From Hyposmocoma kahamanoa (lineage: Eukaryota; Arthropoda; Insecta; Lepidoptera; Cosmopterigidae), in contig NW_020653945.1 of the NCBI RefSeq assembly GCF_003589595.1, forward strand, positions 6,094,961-6,158,960: 64,000 nucleotides of DNA, read 5' to 3'. The translations under genes and the position numbers were made by a program. This document shows, piece by piece, positions 11,376 through 23,863 of this stretch (position 1 is the first letter of the stretch; each line of letters starts with the position of its first letter). The notes under the pieces were generated by a model. The model ran no database searches and had not been told where the DNA came from. It saw only the letters and a program-made list of their open reading frames with translations.

Positions 11376-11560
11376 GAGACAACTTGCATCAACTAAACGG
11401 GTCATTAACCATAGATTTTTGTTATCTAAGTACGCAAAAACCGTATAATAACCTTTAAAGTAAAGTTTTTGTTTCACTATCAATTTAAACCTTGTTGGTG
11501 GCAAAATTTCAATGTCAACCATAATTTTATTATAAAAGCGAAAACATTGCGACTTTGATA
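11376..11560 (-). pseudogene. LINE reverse-transcriptase C-terminus (same family as 36831)
   Basis: The minus-strand frame reads RFYNKIMVDIEILPPTRFK then KQKLYFKGYYTVFAYLDNKN, matching the C-terminus of the LINE at 36831-37631 almost residue for residue. A 5'-truncated fragment. Confidence 0.8.
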
Positions 11561-11604
11561 TGAAGACGAATGTCAAGAACAGCCACTTTATTGGAATTGA
11601 TTTT

Positions 11605-11800
11605 ATGTTTTACCGACTTCAAAACAGGAGGAGGATACTCAATCTGATTGTGTTTTTTTATATGTTCGTTACGCGATTACCCCGGCATTTGTGAACCGAG
11701 TTTGATGATTCTTTTTTTGTTAGAAAGAGGGTACCCCAGTATTGGTTCCATTTAAATTTAAAGAAAATATTCCATCTCTAAGGGTGGCAAAATAGGGATT
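11605..11800 (+). repeat. Family D repeat
   Basis: ACCGACTTCAAAACAGGAGG, CAATCTGATTGTG, GTTACGCGATTACCCCGGCA, GAAAGAGGGTACCCCAGTAT and CTAAGGGTGGCAAA, in the order seen at 53634. Confidence 0.75.
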
Positions 11801-11809
11801 TTTTTTAAA

Positions 11810-12096
11810 TAATATCATGTGACGGGACGAACATGTTGTGGGCCTGATGGTAAGCTTCTCGACTGTCCATAACAGTGGCAGTGCCACTAAGATCTTTAAA
11901 TCGCAAAGATCTGAGGGGCACTGCCACTACTCCCGTCACCCTGAGACATAAGCTGAGACAAGTCCCATGTGCCTGTAATTTCACCAACACCTACCCTTCA
12001 AAACCGGAATGCTGTAATTACTGCTTTGCGGCAGAAATAGGTAAGGTAGCAGTACTTCCCTGGAAGGACTCTTTCACGACGAGCTCTACTTCTACT
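11810..12096 (-). repeat. Family A SINE-like element
   Basis: Minus-strand copy from GTGACGGGACGAAC to GAGCTCTACTTCTACTT. The GTAATGCTCACATTAC stem is deleted. Confidence 0.8.
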
Positions 12097-12504
12097 TATG
12101 TAGTGGTGTTAGCCCAGTGGGAGTGCGATTGCTTTAAAATCAAACGTGTTGTCGAAAATGTTCTTCAAATTCATGCATACATTATTTCCGTTTAGCACAA
12201 ACGTATTGAAATTCTTTACAACAATCGTAACCGATGAACAAAAGGGCATACGGATAACTGATAATCTTGATGAATAGCCACAACATACATCTCGTGTGGT
12301 TGTTACCAAAACATGTCATACGCACACAAAGTTTGTCGATAAATCTGCAGTCACGATTTTCGAATGATTATTCCGATTCAGAAAAAATACGTATTGCAAA
12401 GAAACAAATATAAAAAGTTGCAAATTATGTTTTTACAGCAATTTAATTCCTTTTTTTTTTGAGTTAATTACTTTATTTTTGAAATTACAAAATATTATTA
12501 ATAT
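12097..12504. other. No gene seen
   Basis: No repeat or coding feature recognised. Confidence 0.5.
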
Positions 12505-12670
12505 TAGACATAACTGGTTGATGACTGTACCACGTCAGTCAAACATAACCATGGGACTGTAAAGGGTCCGAAACGTCGGTTTGTTTGAAAAAAACAAATA
12601 TACGCGATTTAAATCCGGAAAAATAGTTTCATTTCCTATGTGTAACAAACGCGAAAATCTAAGAACTCGA
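12505..12670 (-). repeat. Foldback family C copy
   Basis: ATAACTGGTTGATGACTGTA, GTCCGAAACGTCGGTTTG, ATACGCGATTTAAATCCGG and AAAAATAGTTTCATTTCC in order, with CGCGAAAATCTAAGAACTCG at the outer end. The best reference for the unbroken arm. Confidence 0.75.
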
Positions 12671-12785
12671 TATTATTACGTTTTTAATATTTACAAAAAA
12701 AATCAGGACAATATTCAGTTTATTGAATATAAAACAATATTCAATTATTTTTATTATGATATTAAATAGTTTGATATAATTATTA

Positions 12786-12832
12786 AACAGAGATTGAACA
12801 CAACGAAAAATTCCTTCGATTCGGCTGGACTC
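12786..12832 (-). repeat. SINE4 tail fragment
   Basis: GATTGAACACAACGAAAAAT then TCCTTCGATTCGGCTGG is the complement of the SINE4 body just after its tRNA-like head. Confidence 0.4.
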
Positions 12833-13164
12833 CCAGCGCCTTTGCCATATCGAATCGAAAAACACAAAAACAGCTACGGAACAAAAAGTTCATTCCATAG
12901 TTTAATTGGGAGAACGTCACCCATGGTGTGATAATAATAATTATATATGACAGATATAGAAAAATTACGGAAAAAAGATAATGTAAATTCCTGGGCTCAA
13001 TCTGTGAATGAATTCCTGTACTATGAGTACCAAGCAACTGAATTCTCTCTAAGGCTGCTACTCAGAACACCTAGACCAACCTTACGTAAAAAAGTGCATC
13101 TCAAACCGTTATAGCACCGAGGTCGTCATCGATATGAAAGCTTTTTAAACACCTCCCTACGACG

Positions 13165-13449
13165 AATAATGAAAGAAGTTCGTCCAGGAAAATACTGCCA
13201 CCTTACCTATTGCTGCCACCAAGCAGTAATATGAGCATTGCGTTCTCGTTTTAAAGAGTTTGAGTGCGAAAGAAATTACAGGCACATGGGACTTGTCAAC
13301 TTATGTCTCAGGGTGACAGGCGCAGTGGCAGTGCCCCTCATATCTTTGTGATTTAAAGCTCTGAATGGCATTGCAACTGTTATGGATAGGTGTGTAGTTT
13401 ACCATCAGGCGCACAAATTGTTCGTCCCGTTACATGATATTATAAAAAA
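13165..13449 (+). repeat. Family A SINE-like element
   Basis: Plus-strand copy from GAAAGAAGTTCGTCCAGGA to CGTTACATGATATTATAAAA plus an A run. Nearly full length. Confidence 0.8.
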
Positions 13450-14555
13450 AGTATCTATTGTCCATACAGAACTTTCATTCAATCAAAGTAAAGTTATGTA
13501 GAAGTTAGACAAGTGATAAAGCAATTGTAAGTAGTTTCTGAAGGTATATTATACATTTACCCATATGCACTTCTACGTATGCACTTTAACATGTTTTTTG
13601 CAAACATGGATTTCCATTATAATTAATAGATACGATTTAATACATTAGAAATTGTGTATTGATAAGAAGCCCAGTGAATCTATTGGCCTCAACTTTGAAT
13701 AGTAGCAACATTTTAATACTTAATTACCGAGGTACGGTTTCGGGTACCACGACCAATTGCCAAATATCCGGTGTGATACATGTTAAAAATATAAACCGTG
13801 CTAGAGTTCAATGTTAACACGTCATTCGGAAATGTAGGGTGCGATTTTTTGTCTACTACTTCTTGCTAAGATGCTAAATTAAATGTACAACTAGGGGTTT
13901 TATTTACCTAGTTTAGTTTAATTCACCTATTTTAAAATTGTTTGAAGTTGACATATAGTTCATACAATAGATTGTAATTTCTACCAGCATATCACAACAA
14001 CTCGCGTCGATGTCTAATATACCGTAAAAAAGGTAGGCAACTTGAACAACCAAATAGGGAGATATAAGCGCAATAAAATTGCACCCTTGTTAATAACAAA
14101 AGCTATAATAGTAGATCATTGATCGATACGCACTCGTAGATCACGACGCCCTTGACTCTGATTGCTGTCCGGCGCGGGCGCAACTTTCGTGGCCGACCGC
14201 GTCTCAACGGCATATACCACAACTCCTGCGCACAGCCATGTGAAATGTTACAAAAATTATGTCAGTCAACGCGCACATAATCTGTGGGATCTGACAACCG
14301 TCTGTCAAATCAGCTGTCATGTTACTTATAGCTTCGTTTGTTTGTGTGGTTTTTGTAAAGTATATTTAATTGAACAGAAAACCCATCTTATCTTTATTTT
14401 TTATTATTATTTTCGGTTTATTACTGTTTTTTCTTCGTTACCTTAGTTTGTTCGTTAGTTACCAGAATGGAATTTACCACAGTAAACTAAGTATGTTAAT
14501 AAAATCGTATCTTACCGTCAAAAATGCTTTCATGTGGCCTTAGTACACCATAATA
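13450..14555. other. No gene seen; CpG-rich patch at 14100-14360
   Basis: Mostly AT-rich. About 14140-14250 is CpG-rich (GTCCGGCGCGGGCGCAAC). No motif or recurring repeat identifies it. Confidence 0.4.
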
Positions 14556-14766
14556 GTGCGATATATTTCGAAAAACCTTTTCAATGTCAATATCTATATA
14601 ACAGTAATTAATCATTGGAATGAAAAAATATGTAAATAAGACAGACAGCTTGGAGCCACGTGAATTGAGAAATCGATCTCAACCCTCTAAGCTTACGTTC
14701 ACAATGTCACAATGACATTGCTCGATATTAAGCCGATATCCGATTACACGCGGTCCTTTCATGTTA
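14556..14766 (+). repeat. Family I repeat
   Basis: About 210 bp matched in reverse complement by 16744-16949: both hold a CCAATGAT / ATCATTGG segment, CTTGGAGCCA / TGGCTCCAAG, and GATATCGGCTT / AAGCCGATATC in mirrored order. The ends (GTGCGA and GTTAC) are not inverted repeats of each other. Confidence 0.65.
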
Positions 14767-14865
14767 CTTATTTATGTTTTATGAATGAAATTAGTTTGCT
14801 TGAATTTCGCGGTCAATAGAACAAATCTGTATATATAAAGTTTATATTTTGTAGCAGTAGAAGTC

Positions 14866-15466
14866 AAAGTCAAAGTCAAACAATCATTTATTCCATACGT
14901 AAAATTTTTACACTTGAAAACGTTATTTTTAAGCTAATGCTCGTTCACTACGCTGACCTCCCTGAGAAGAACGAGCAAGAAACTCTAGGGATTGCTCTTT
15001 TCAAATAAACTTAAATGCTGTGGAATACACTTTGAATCATAATTGTGTGGATCTAGATTCTTGTTGTCATTCCATGCTTCTTTATCTTATTTTTTTACGC
15101 ACACACTCAACATAGCCCCCCACGAGAGAAACAAATGTAGACCATACAAATATTTCTCCCCGCCTGGGTATCGAACCAGGGACCGCTGCGTGGCAGTCCG
15201 TCATGGCAACCATTCAGCCACAGAGGCAGTTAAAACATACTAAAATATACTCTTCAATTTTGTAATATGACTTTTCAATTAAAAATACTTTTAATGTAAG
15301 TTTTAAGCTTAGGAAATGGTAATCTTAATATATTCTCCGGAATGTTATTGTAAAAACGTGTATAGTTCCCCATAAAAGAATCATGTACCTTAGTTGAACG
15401 AAATCGTGGTACCATAAGTTTGGACTTAGTTCTAATATCTTCTTTCTTAATGAAATCATAAATCAA
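14866..15466 (-). pseudogene. LINE 3' end with (GTCAAA)n tail
   Basis: Minus-strand frame 15466-15275 reads RFRSTKVHDSFMGNYTRFYN then NIPENILRLPFPK, a jockey/CR1-like reverse-transcriptase C-terminus distinct from the one at 36831. It runs on through a 3' UTR containing GCTCGTTCTTCTCAGGGAGG (complement), ending in the GTCAAA repeat at about 14870-14880. A minus-strand SINE1 lies inside. Confidence 0.75.
15100..15230 (-). repeat. SINE1 nested in a LINE 3' end
   Basis: Minus strand: head complement GCCACAGAGGCAGTTAA at the right, B box GGTATCGAACCAGGGAC, body shortened by an internal deletion (CATAGCCCC joined to CCACGAGAGAAAC). Confidence 0.7.
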
Positions 15467-15564
15467 ATAATATTTTTACGGGCATTCAAAATATTTGATG
15501 CGATACCACAGTCATGATACCAGTCTCCTTAAACTTTTCTCTAAGAGAAACCCGAGAACCTAAG

Positions 15565-15846
15565 AGCTTCTTATGAAAGAGTTGGTCCAAGGTAGTACTT
15601 TCCTATTTCTGCCGCCAAGCAGTAATGTCAGCATTGCTGTGTTCCGTTTTTGAAGGGTAAGCGTGCTGGTGAAACTACAGGCACGTGGGACTTGCCAACT
15701 TATGTTTTATGGGCGCAGTTCCAGTGCCCCTCAGATCTTTGCGATTTAAAGCTCTGAGTGGCACTGCAAGTGTTATAGACAGGTGTGCAGCTTACCGTTA
15801 AGCGCACTACTTGTTCGTCCCGTCACTTGACATTATAAAAAAAAGT
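15565..15846 (+). repeat. Family A SINE-like element
   Basis: Plus-strand copy ending TTCGTCCCGTCACTTGACAT then TATAAAAAAAAG. The central GCAGTTCCAGTGCCCCTCAG hairpin part is retained. Confidence 0.8.
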
Positions 15847-15944
15847 ATATTTATTAAGAGAGATAAACTAAAATGAATTAAATACATAAAATTAAACCGA
15901 AACCTGAACTTTTTAACCAGTAACCCTAAATCATTTATTTAATT

Positions 15945-16205
15945 TTAAACTTGGTGTAATAAGGCCTCATCTGCAAAATTACAACTTTTCAGGAGAGAGG
16001 TTTAAAGTTCTATGAACGAAATGGGTCCATAACTTTTTTATGGTTCAATAAGAGAGTTATAACATTTCATATATCACAGTTTCTATACAATAGTGTATTG
16101 TGTATTAACTGTTAAATGTTTCTATATAAGTGTATTAACTCAAAAAGTGTATTTTTTTAGAATCGATGAAAAGCACACTTCTGACTGCCCGTGAAATATT
16201 ATAAA
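15945..16205 (+). mobile_element. Family F MITE
   Basis: Starts at ACTTGGTGTAATAAGGCCTC and includes TTTCAGGAGAGAGG, CATAACTTTTTTATGG and AGAGTTATAACATTTC. The right end is decayed. Confidence 0.6.
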
Positions 16206-16550
16206 ACTTATATATAGGTTTGTATAGATATCTGAACAATTTCCTACTTGCCAAAAAAGTTTCTAAATAAAAGGTAGAATAATTTCATATTTTTGAGTCA
16301 GGGCTGCTTTTTTCAGAATTAGCTCACAAAAAGTTAATCTCATTTTGAATTTATCTATTTGTATTATAATAACTTTTAATTATTTTTCACAATATTCTAA
16401 CGATGGTTGTATTAGAGATTAAAATTTGAATCTATAATACAAGGCACAAAAATAGTATAAATCTTGAATTTAGCATATTTTGAATTACAACACTATTTTA
16501 ATAGCCGTGCAACATTATTGGAAATAAAAACAATTTTTTTCGCCCCTGAA
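16206..16550. other. No gene seen
   Basis: AT-rich, nothing recognised. Confidence 0.5.
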
Positions 16551-16745
16551 TCACTTATATTTGTTTGTTTTTTAACAACAACCTACGTTTCGACCCCTTA
16601 AAGGCTGACTGAACCGCGACCATGGGGCCTGTAAAATCCCGAAACGTTGATTTGTTTGAAAAAATAAATATACGTGATTTAGATCCGAGAAAATAGTTCC
16701 CTTTCCTATTTGTAACAATGACGAAAACCTAAGAACTCAAAAAGT
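16551..16745 (-). repeat. Foldback family C copy, both arms
   Basis: Left arm ATTTGTTTGTTTTTTAACAA then ACCTACGTTTCGACCCC. Right arm ATCCCGAAACGTTGATTTG then AGTTCCCTTTCCTATTTGTA. The two arms pair across a short GACTGAACCGCGACC centre. Confidence 0.7.
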
Positions 16746-16949
16746 AACATGAAAGGACTTATAGGATATCGGCTTCACATTAAGCAATATCATTGTGGAC
16801 TTGTTGTGGCTTACGCTTTGAGGGTTGATATCGATTTTTCAATTCATATGGCTCCAAGTTGTTTCTTTTATTTACATTTTTTTATTCCAATGATGAATTA
16901 CTGTTATATAAATATTGATATTTAAAAGGCTTTTCTGAATATTTCGCAC
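16744..16949 (-). repeat. Family I repeat
   Basis: Reverse-complement partner of 14556-14766. It sits directly between a family C copy and a family F copy. Confidence 0.65.
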
Positions 16950-16952
16950 TAT

Positions 16953-17508
16953 TTTCGTGTAATAAAGCCACATCTGCAAAATGACGAGTTTTCAGAAGAG
17001 AAGTCTAAAAATTTTACGAACGTAATTAGTCCATAACTTTTTATGGTCAAGATTCCACACAACCTCAAATGACTTTGGTCGGTTCCGCATAACAGCGATA
17101 GTGTAAATCAATCACTCAGATAAAAATTAACACTAAAATTGAGGATATATACTATACGGTACGAAAACACGATTTTTAAAAAAACACACAAACTACCTCG
17201 AAATTTTACAAGACAATCGCAGTATTCAATAGACACTTTACATGTACCAATTTTTTTTTTATGAACTGAACTAAATAGAACCCGTGTACTATACGATACA
17301 CGTTTTTCAAAGACCCAAACAAAATTGACCGTATTAGTGCGGGAAAAAACTTAATTCGAGCTCACGTTAGTGTCGACTCTTAAATAGGACAGTTATAAAA
17401 TTTCACGTATTCATAATTTGTTTCATGTAGTTCGTATTATTTTTATCACTTTCATGTGATAAAAGCTCTTCTGACGTGTGATCACATGTGGCTTAATTAA
17501 ACCAAGGG
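16953..17508 (+). mobile_element. Family F MITE split by a ~330 bp insert
   Basis: Left end GTGTAATAAAGCCACATCTG. Right end GATCACATGTGGCTTAATTA then AACCAAG, showing the inverted ends of the family. The stretch about 17048-17378 interrupts it and was not recognised. Confidence 0.65.
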
Positions 17509-18080
17509 TACGAATGTCCTTACTATAAATTACGTACAAACAACATCGCTAATTAATGAGTATACATAGTTAACGGCTCCGTGAACCACTTAATCGTATC
17601 AATTTACGTTAATTTTATCACGAGCCCTTGCCGTAGGCAAATGCATTGGTCGTGTGTAATACATCGCAAGTATCTTACGACTTTTGACATGTTGAAAATG
17701 CCCTTTTGTGCACCGAAGCACTTTGATAGGACCATGACATTTTTGTCACATTGCGCCACCGCCGTGGCAAGATTAAACCACCGATTATTTTAACCCTTCT
17801 GCATACGCTCCGGTTTCGACATATTTGTTAATGAACGCACACTTCCATATTATGCATATGCAATACAACTTGTGCGGCATGCCCTTCGTAACGTTTTGAT
17901 TAATATTTTGGGCTCAGTAACAGTTTATTGATCCATTAATAAACAATTTTTAAAATTCGTTGCTTTGCTCTTTAATTCCACGTGATTAAAAATATAGATT
18001 TCGTATCAAAAGTCATATTGAATGCAACTAACGTATGGGACGTACATTTCATTAGCATAGTGAGGATTTAAGTATTTTCT
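17509..18080. other. No gene seen
   Basis: Open frames here are short and unsupported. No recurring repeat. Confidence 0.5.
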
Positions 18081-18450
18081 TTTGAGTTGTGGCAGCATAA
18101 TGGTTTGACCTACCGCTTCTAAAGCAGCGGGTGTGGTTTCGAATTCGGGTTCACATATCTGAGTTTTTCGAAACTTATGTGCGAAATTTAATTTGAAATT
18201 GACTGTGAGCTTTTGAGTGAAGGAAAACATCTTGATGAAACCTGCACGTTGAAGAAGGTTCACAACCGTCAGCAAACGTGTGAAGTTTCCAATCCACATT
18301 GGGTCAGCGTAGCAGACTATGGCCTAGAGGCAATGGCCTCGCCACAGTGGAGACCGTGTGCCGCAGTGGGACGGATATAAACGGATTGTTAATGACGATT
18401 ATTATTATTATCTATTTTAGACTCTCGCCTCTCCCAAGGCCTAAAAAATT
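18081..18450 (+). repeat. Family G SINE-like repeat
   Basis: B-box-like GTGGTTTCGAATTCGGGTTC, then TATGTGCGAAATTTAATTTG, GAAGGAAAACATCTTGATGA and TGTGAAGTTTCCAATCCACA, then CTCTCGCCTCTCCCAAGGCC. The central part is the complement of 62040-62200. It resembles an abundant lepidopteran repeat (from memory). Confidence 0.6.
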
Positions 18451-19330
18451 AATTATGAATTATTATAAAGTTTGGTTTCAGGAAAAACATATTTTTAGCG
18501 TTTGTGCCAAAACTATAAGGTAACTAACAATGACGTGTCATTTTAGTAAAGCACATTACGATAATCTCTTAATATTCACCGGAAAATATTTGCGATAGTG
18601 ATTTTACTGAATTTCGCTGTAGTATAGGCGCAGGCGCACGTGTCTCGTCCAACCAGTTGTGCGGTTCCAAATACGGTGACAAAGGTCACTACCATTTTAT
18701 TCAACGAGTGCCGAGTGCGAGAAAATTCTGGGAAATGAAATGGGGATAAGTGATAAAACTTATCACTATATTCATTCATTCATTTTATTTAACTTCCACT
18801 CCTCACGGTCCATAGCCAACTCCTTGACCTCCCTGTAACTGCTCACATTAACCTTTCTTTACTATATTATATACTATATTAATCGGTATAAATGTTGAAT
18901 GCTCTACATTTTACTTGTCTTATCAATGGCATTTTAGGATGACGACCTATGTGTGTTTGGCGCGTCAAATCGGCGAATGGCCGGCAAAAAGTATCACGAG
19001 ATTATTTTAACCAATCGGAGGCTTCGTTTCTTATTTACAAAGAGCTATCGTATTCTAAATACAGCTGTGTAATTAGAAAAAAATTCATCATTTTAGTTTG
19101 GGGCACTATTTTAGAAAAGCAGTGACTTCTTACCTTCCGTGATGTGTTAACTCCGAGAAACATATTCACATTTAATAGAATGCCTTCGTGTAACATAACA
19201 TTGAATATCCATTTATTTGTATGCCATACCAAAATGTGAATAACAATTATTCTTTAAAAAGATATGTACTTGGGTAAGTGTCTGCTGCTAGGTGGTTCAA
19301 AACGGTTAATAAAATCAATTCCAAAATCCT
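18451..19330. other. No gene seen
   Basis: No repeat or coding feature recognised. Confidence 0.5.
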
Positions 19331-19334
19331 TTAT

Positions 19335-19500
19335 AATTTTCATTTTTACACCATACACCTTACAACATTCATCACACGCAACGTGGGCGTGAGAAACCTT
19401 CACATCTAAATCTGAGTCGAGCATTGAACCTGAGACCTCTTGTCTAGCTGACCCGCACTATCAATCAACATCCTCAACGGATGACTGCCTCTCTATACCC
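19335..19500 (-). repeat. Possible tRNA-derived SINE fragment
   Basis: Minus strand shows GGTCTCAGGTTCAATGCTCG as a B-box-like segment preceded by GCGGGTCAGCTAGACAAGAG. Single copy in the window, so a weak call. Confidence 0.3.
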
Positions 19501-19862
19501 GCTCTATACCTAATTACCTCCACACAATAAACTGTACTCCATCCTATAGAGACCGATTTGACACATGTCATAACTTAAAAGGGGACAGCCCTGACTTTCA
19601 AGTTATTTTTATCAAGAGAACTTCGAGTTTGGCTAATGGTTTGTTTGAACGACATTTTTAATTTCACTTCCGACTACGCTATGCTTAATTAAAACTTGTT
19701 TTTTTTTTATAAATTTGTGTAAAAGTTGGTCGAAGATAAAAGTGATACAAAAGTATCACGTATCAGTATCACGGTAAAAACTGTACATTTAATAACAAAC
19801 ATTCGTTCGGCAATGGACAGTGTGTGCGGAAAAGCATAATTCACACTTATTATATACAATTT
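19501..19862. other. No gene seen
   Basis: Nothing recognised. Confidence 0.5.
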
Positions 19863-20134
19863 TTTTATTATTATACCAAATGATGAATAGTCGTGCGCCT
19901 GGTGATAGGTTACACGCTTATCCATAGCAGTTGCAGAGCCACTCAGAGCTTCAAATCGCAAAGATCAGTGCGGCACCGTCATCATCACTTATGTTTCGGA
20001 TAAGTTAACAAGTCCCATGTGTCTGTAATTTGACCAGCATACTTACCCTTCAAAACCAGAATGCGACGGCAGAAATAGGTAAGGTGGCAGTATTTTCCTG
20101 GACGAACTCTTTTGCAAGGAACTCTACTGCTACC
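19863..20134 (-). repeat. Family A SINE-like element
   Basis: Minus-strand copy, diverged at the tail end (CCAAATGATGAATAGTCGTG), with CAAGGAACTCTACTGCTACC at the 5' end. Confidence 0.75.
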
Positions 20135-23123
20135 AATAACCAAATAAAAAATCAGTAAATAACCAATTGAGATAAGAACTGTAATGTGAAGATGATTACG
20201 GAGAATTTCTTTCCAATTTTGTTAAGTATTTATTGACTGAAGCTCGTGCTTTGTAAGTTCAATCACATATAATGTACATCTAAGAAAGGTTTTATTAAAA
20301 TGTCCCTATAATAATAGGCGAAGGTCTAGAACAGCGTTCACATATAAAAACAAACATATTCATTAACGAATTGCGGTTAATAAAAAAATATTCTATTTTG
20401 CACCTTAAAACGATGTCCAGGTCAATGAAAATCCAATTAGTAAAGTAAGATTTGCGTTCGCGAAATGGATGAACGCGGCCTTGTCTGTGACTGTTTATTT
20501 TCATATTTACTGCTGTTATTTATACGCTTAAATAATAGGAGTAAGCCTCAGGCTCTAATTGACAATGGGCCCACACAAATTGCTTGCGAAATGCCGTAAT
20601 AGCAGTCGAATTGGCAGTTTAAAACTATATTTACCATTGATGTTTAGAACTAGAAAGTGGTAAACGGAAAAATGAATGTTTGACATGTTTGAACTGCAAT
20701 TGTTATAAAATATTTAACTAAGTTAGTACGTAACTTAATCTATCAAAATGAGATGCAATATAACAGTATACTTCATATCCAAAACATGGTTCCTCCACTC
20801 ATCATAGCCAATCATAAGCTTGGAAGGTTGCATTAATTACTCTACTTCAAAAGTGGTTTTACTCTGTGACGTAAGGTCGGACCGGACCTGAACTTGACCC
20901 ACATTGGACCAGTAAGACCAGTCATGAACTCTTCCTATCCTGGCTTGATTCGAGATAATAGACCGTCTAGAAATATCCGTTTATAAAAATTGTTTTGGCT
21001 CCTATGCATGAGCCATATCCAGTATCTATATACTCTTACAATCAACTACTGATGTATTCCGGATTGTAGGATAGGGAGTGCCAGCAGACCTTCTGGCAGA
21101 AGATTTGATGGTCTTATGTTCCACGTAAGGATTACTACTTCTACTTAAAAGATATTCAAAAAGAAAAATAGCTGCTTAATATATATTATAAATTGGTAAA
21201 CAATTAGTGAAACTGTTTCATAGTACCTTATGCACTAATAAATTAAAGCATAGAATAAGCTTACTAGTGAAGATAAAAAATAAGAACAGCTTATTTCTAC
21301 GTCTCGAAACGCCTTAATAGAATTAAAACATGTTTTCAATATCATTAATTCTCTCGTTAAATATATTTAGTTCTAGTGCCCAATTACAGTTTAACAAAAA
21401 CATCAATTGTAGACGCCTATAACTTTAAAAGGTGTTTGAAAGTAAATGTTAGGGCCTCTTTAATACCCCAATGTAGACAGCTTATTAAATTTCGCAGACT
21501 ATTCATTTTTTTTTATACTGGAGAAAGTTATTGACGTATTAATAATAATCGAGACACTCTCTCTGCGTCTCGCGAGCTTAGGAAGAAATGAACTAACCGT
21601 GTAAGTATCTTTATTTTGTTGACTCTTTGATACTTCACATTAACTCGACCAGAAACTTTTACATTCTCTTTTTGTGGCTCGTTGTCGGTCTAGTTGAGGT
21701 TCAACGAAATACATCTCACGTTGCTTTTCACTATTTCCTTTATAAAAACAAATGGTTGATTAGATACAGCCGCTAGGGCTCTCACACAATTGTTTCCTTG
21801 ACATTTACAGCAACACAACATCCAATAATTATTCCACAATCACAATCAAACAACAGAAGACAAAAGACGATCGATGAATAAAATCGGTACGCGAATGACA
21901 AATGACTTTCGGCGTGTTTTGATAATTTGTAATCGTTTGTCCAAACATTTAACAGATCAGTGCCGATTCCGTCACGATTCTTCTCGTAAAGTATAAAACT
22001 TATCGTTTTTTAATTCGAATGCTGCGGCGTGTGCGTCCGAATCGATTTCGCGGGCGATTAATTGCCATCGCGATCTATTGTCCTGACAAACCAAGCATGC
22101 ATTGGCGCAAGGCTGTTAACATTGCCATTTAAAACAATTAGAGGCCTTATGAATCTGTCACTGCAATTGATACTTTTTTGTTTGTTGCTTTAATGTGATT
22201 GTCATTTGTTCACGCACGTCATACATTATGTAACTTTTGTTACAGGAGATATAATAAATGTATTTACGACAGATTCGACGCCGTATGCATTATAATTACG
22301 CACACTTCCCAAGCAGTTGAAACAATCGGTCAATTAACACCTCAATTCATATTTATTGCTTTTTGTCCGGACGCTTTTGGCATTGTTGTTGTTTGTTGTT
22401 TTTTTCTTAAAATCAATACATATATTAACCAATTGAACTTTGAAGGACTTTTCCAAAAGGTCAAACCGTCAATTACAAGGTCTAGTTTTGAGATTTGTAC
22501 CTGGGTAACATTGCCATTTAAAGACGAAAAGGTCAAAAATAACGCCTATATTTCATCGATGATAGCTGTCACGTATTGAAGAAGTGTGCTCATTATTTCT
22601 GGGCTTAATTGACTGCGAACGTGAACAAATCTAGATCTGTATTTTATTTTCTGTAAATTAGCGTTTCTTAAAAGGATTTGATTTTATCTTGAACTAAATT
22701 GAACACAAACATTCGTGGTAATGAATAATTTATAACCACGTGGGTATAATTGCCAGTAAATGCGCTTATACGAGTGTAGCTTTTCGAATGCTAACATGTA
22801 TAGATTGGATAAATTATCGATATGCTCTCGTGTTCATAACATTTGCCGTTTACTGTCGGGTCACCGGATGTGATTAAATTACTTAATATTTTATACTAAC
22901 ACACATTTAAATTAACATTTGCTTGCCCTAAAAATGATTTATTATCAACATTGCGTTTGTTCCCACGATATGTATTCATAATTTGCGTCATCTCTACGCG
23001 TATTGATTTCTAGAATATGATCGAGCAATAAGCAATGCATTGAGAAATTCCTCAATCACTTAATTTCATAGCTCTATTGCTATGAACTTTAATATATTAA
23101 TGTGTTTTTTACGATACCAAGCT
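20135..23123. other. Longest apparently unique stretch; no gene supported
   Basis: About 3 kb without recognised mobile elements. A 126-codon plus frame at 22199-22579 lacks any recognisable motif, starts from GTG, and is Cys/Phe/Ile-rich as expected of translated AT-rich DNA. I do not call it. Confidence 0.5.
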
Positions 23124-23558
23124 TTGCGACGGGACGAACAAGTCGTGCATCTGGTGGTAAGCGACGCACTCAGAACATTAAATCGTAAAGATCTAAAGGG
23201 ACATTGCTATTGCCCCCGTCACCCTGAAACAAGTTCCATATGGTCGTCGATTTCACATAGTTCGTTTTTACTGATTTCTGTTGTAGAAAAAATATATTAT
23301 TAAAGTAATATAGTAGCTGAAAGAGGTATAATTTAACTAATTAAAATGCTAACTACAAACATTATTGCGTTTACTACATTTTACACCACATCTCGATCTT
23401 CGTCCTGAAAAATTACATAGAAATCATATACGAGGCATTCACTCTAAGACGACGATATACTTGTAATTTTACCAACACCAGAATTTACCGGAACGTAATA
23501 ATGCTGAGAAATAGGTGCTTCACTGGACGAACTCTTTCAAGGGGCTCTACAGCTGCTA
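23124..23558 (-). repeat. Family A copy in two pieces
   Basis: 23124-23240 (GCGACGGGACGAACAAGTCG onward) and about 23466-23558 (TGTAATTTTACCAACACC to GGGGCTCTACAGCTGCTA) are parts of one copy. The intervening 225 bp was not recognised. Confidence 0.65.
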
Positions 23559-23759
23559 AAATTAATGTGTTTTTCATTATATACTTATATCTATTATTTC
23601 TAGAGGCTAAAATTTTCATAATCGTATATCTGGGACTCCACGATTTAGACTTGTAGTGTGGGGACCGTAATAAGTGTGAAATTGTAAACAATTCCTGACA
23701 AATTTTTTTATCATTTTTATTTTATGTCTAGTCTGTAATAATTATAATTCAAAATTAAT

Positions 23760-23822
23760 CTTTTAGGCCTTGGGAGAGGCGAGAGTTTAAAATAGATAAT
23801 AAAAATAATAATAATAATCGTT
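23760..23822 (-). repeat. Family G right-end fragment
   Basis: AGGCCTTGGGAGAGGCGAGA with an adjacent (AAT)n run is the reverse complement of 18395-18450. Confidence 0.6.
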
Positions 23823-23863
23823 ATTGCCTTTTTATGGTTTTACAGTAAAGTATTACAGTAAAC

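Noticed and set aside
11875..12195. 106-codon plus-strand open frame
   Set aside because: It lies across a family A copy. The same peptide pieces recur at other family A copies, so it is repeat-derived.
22199..22579. 126-codon plus-strand open frame
   Set aside because: Starts with GTG and is rich in Cys, Phe and Ile without any motif. It is typical of translated AT-rich DNA, and there is no splice or neighbour support.
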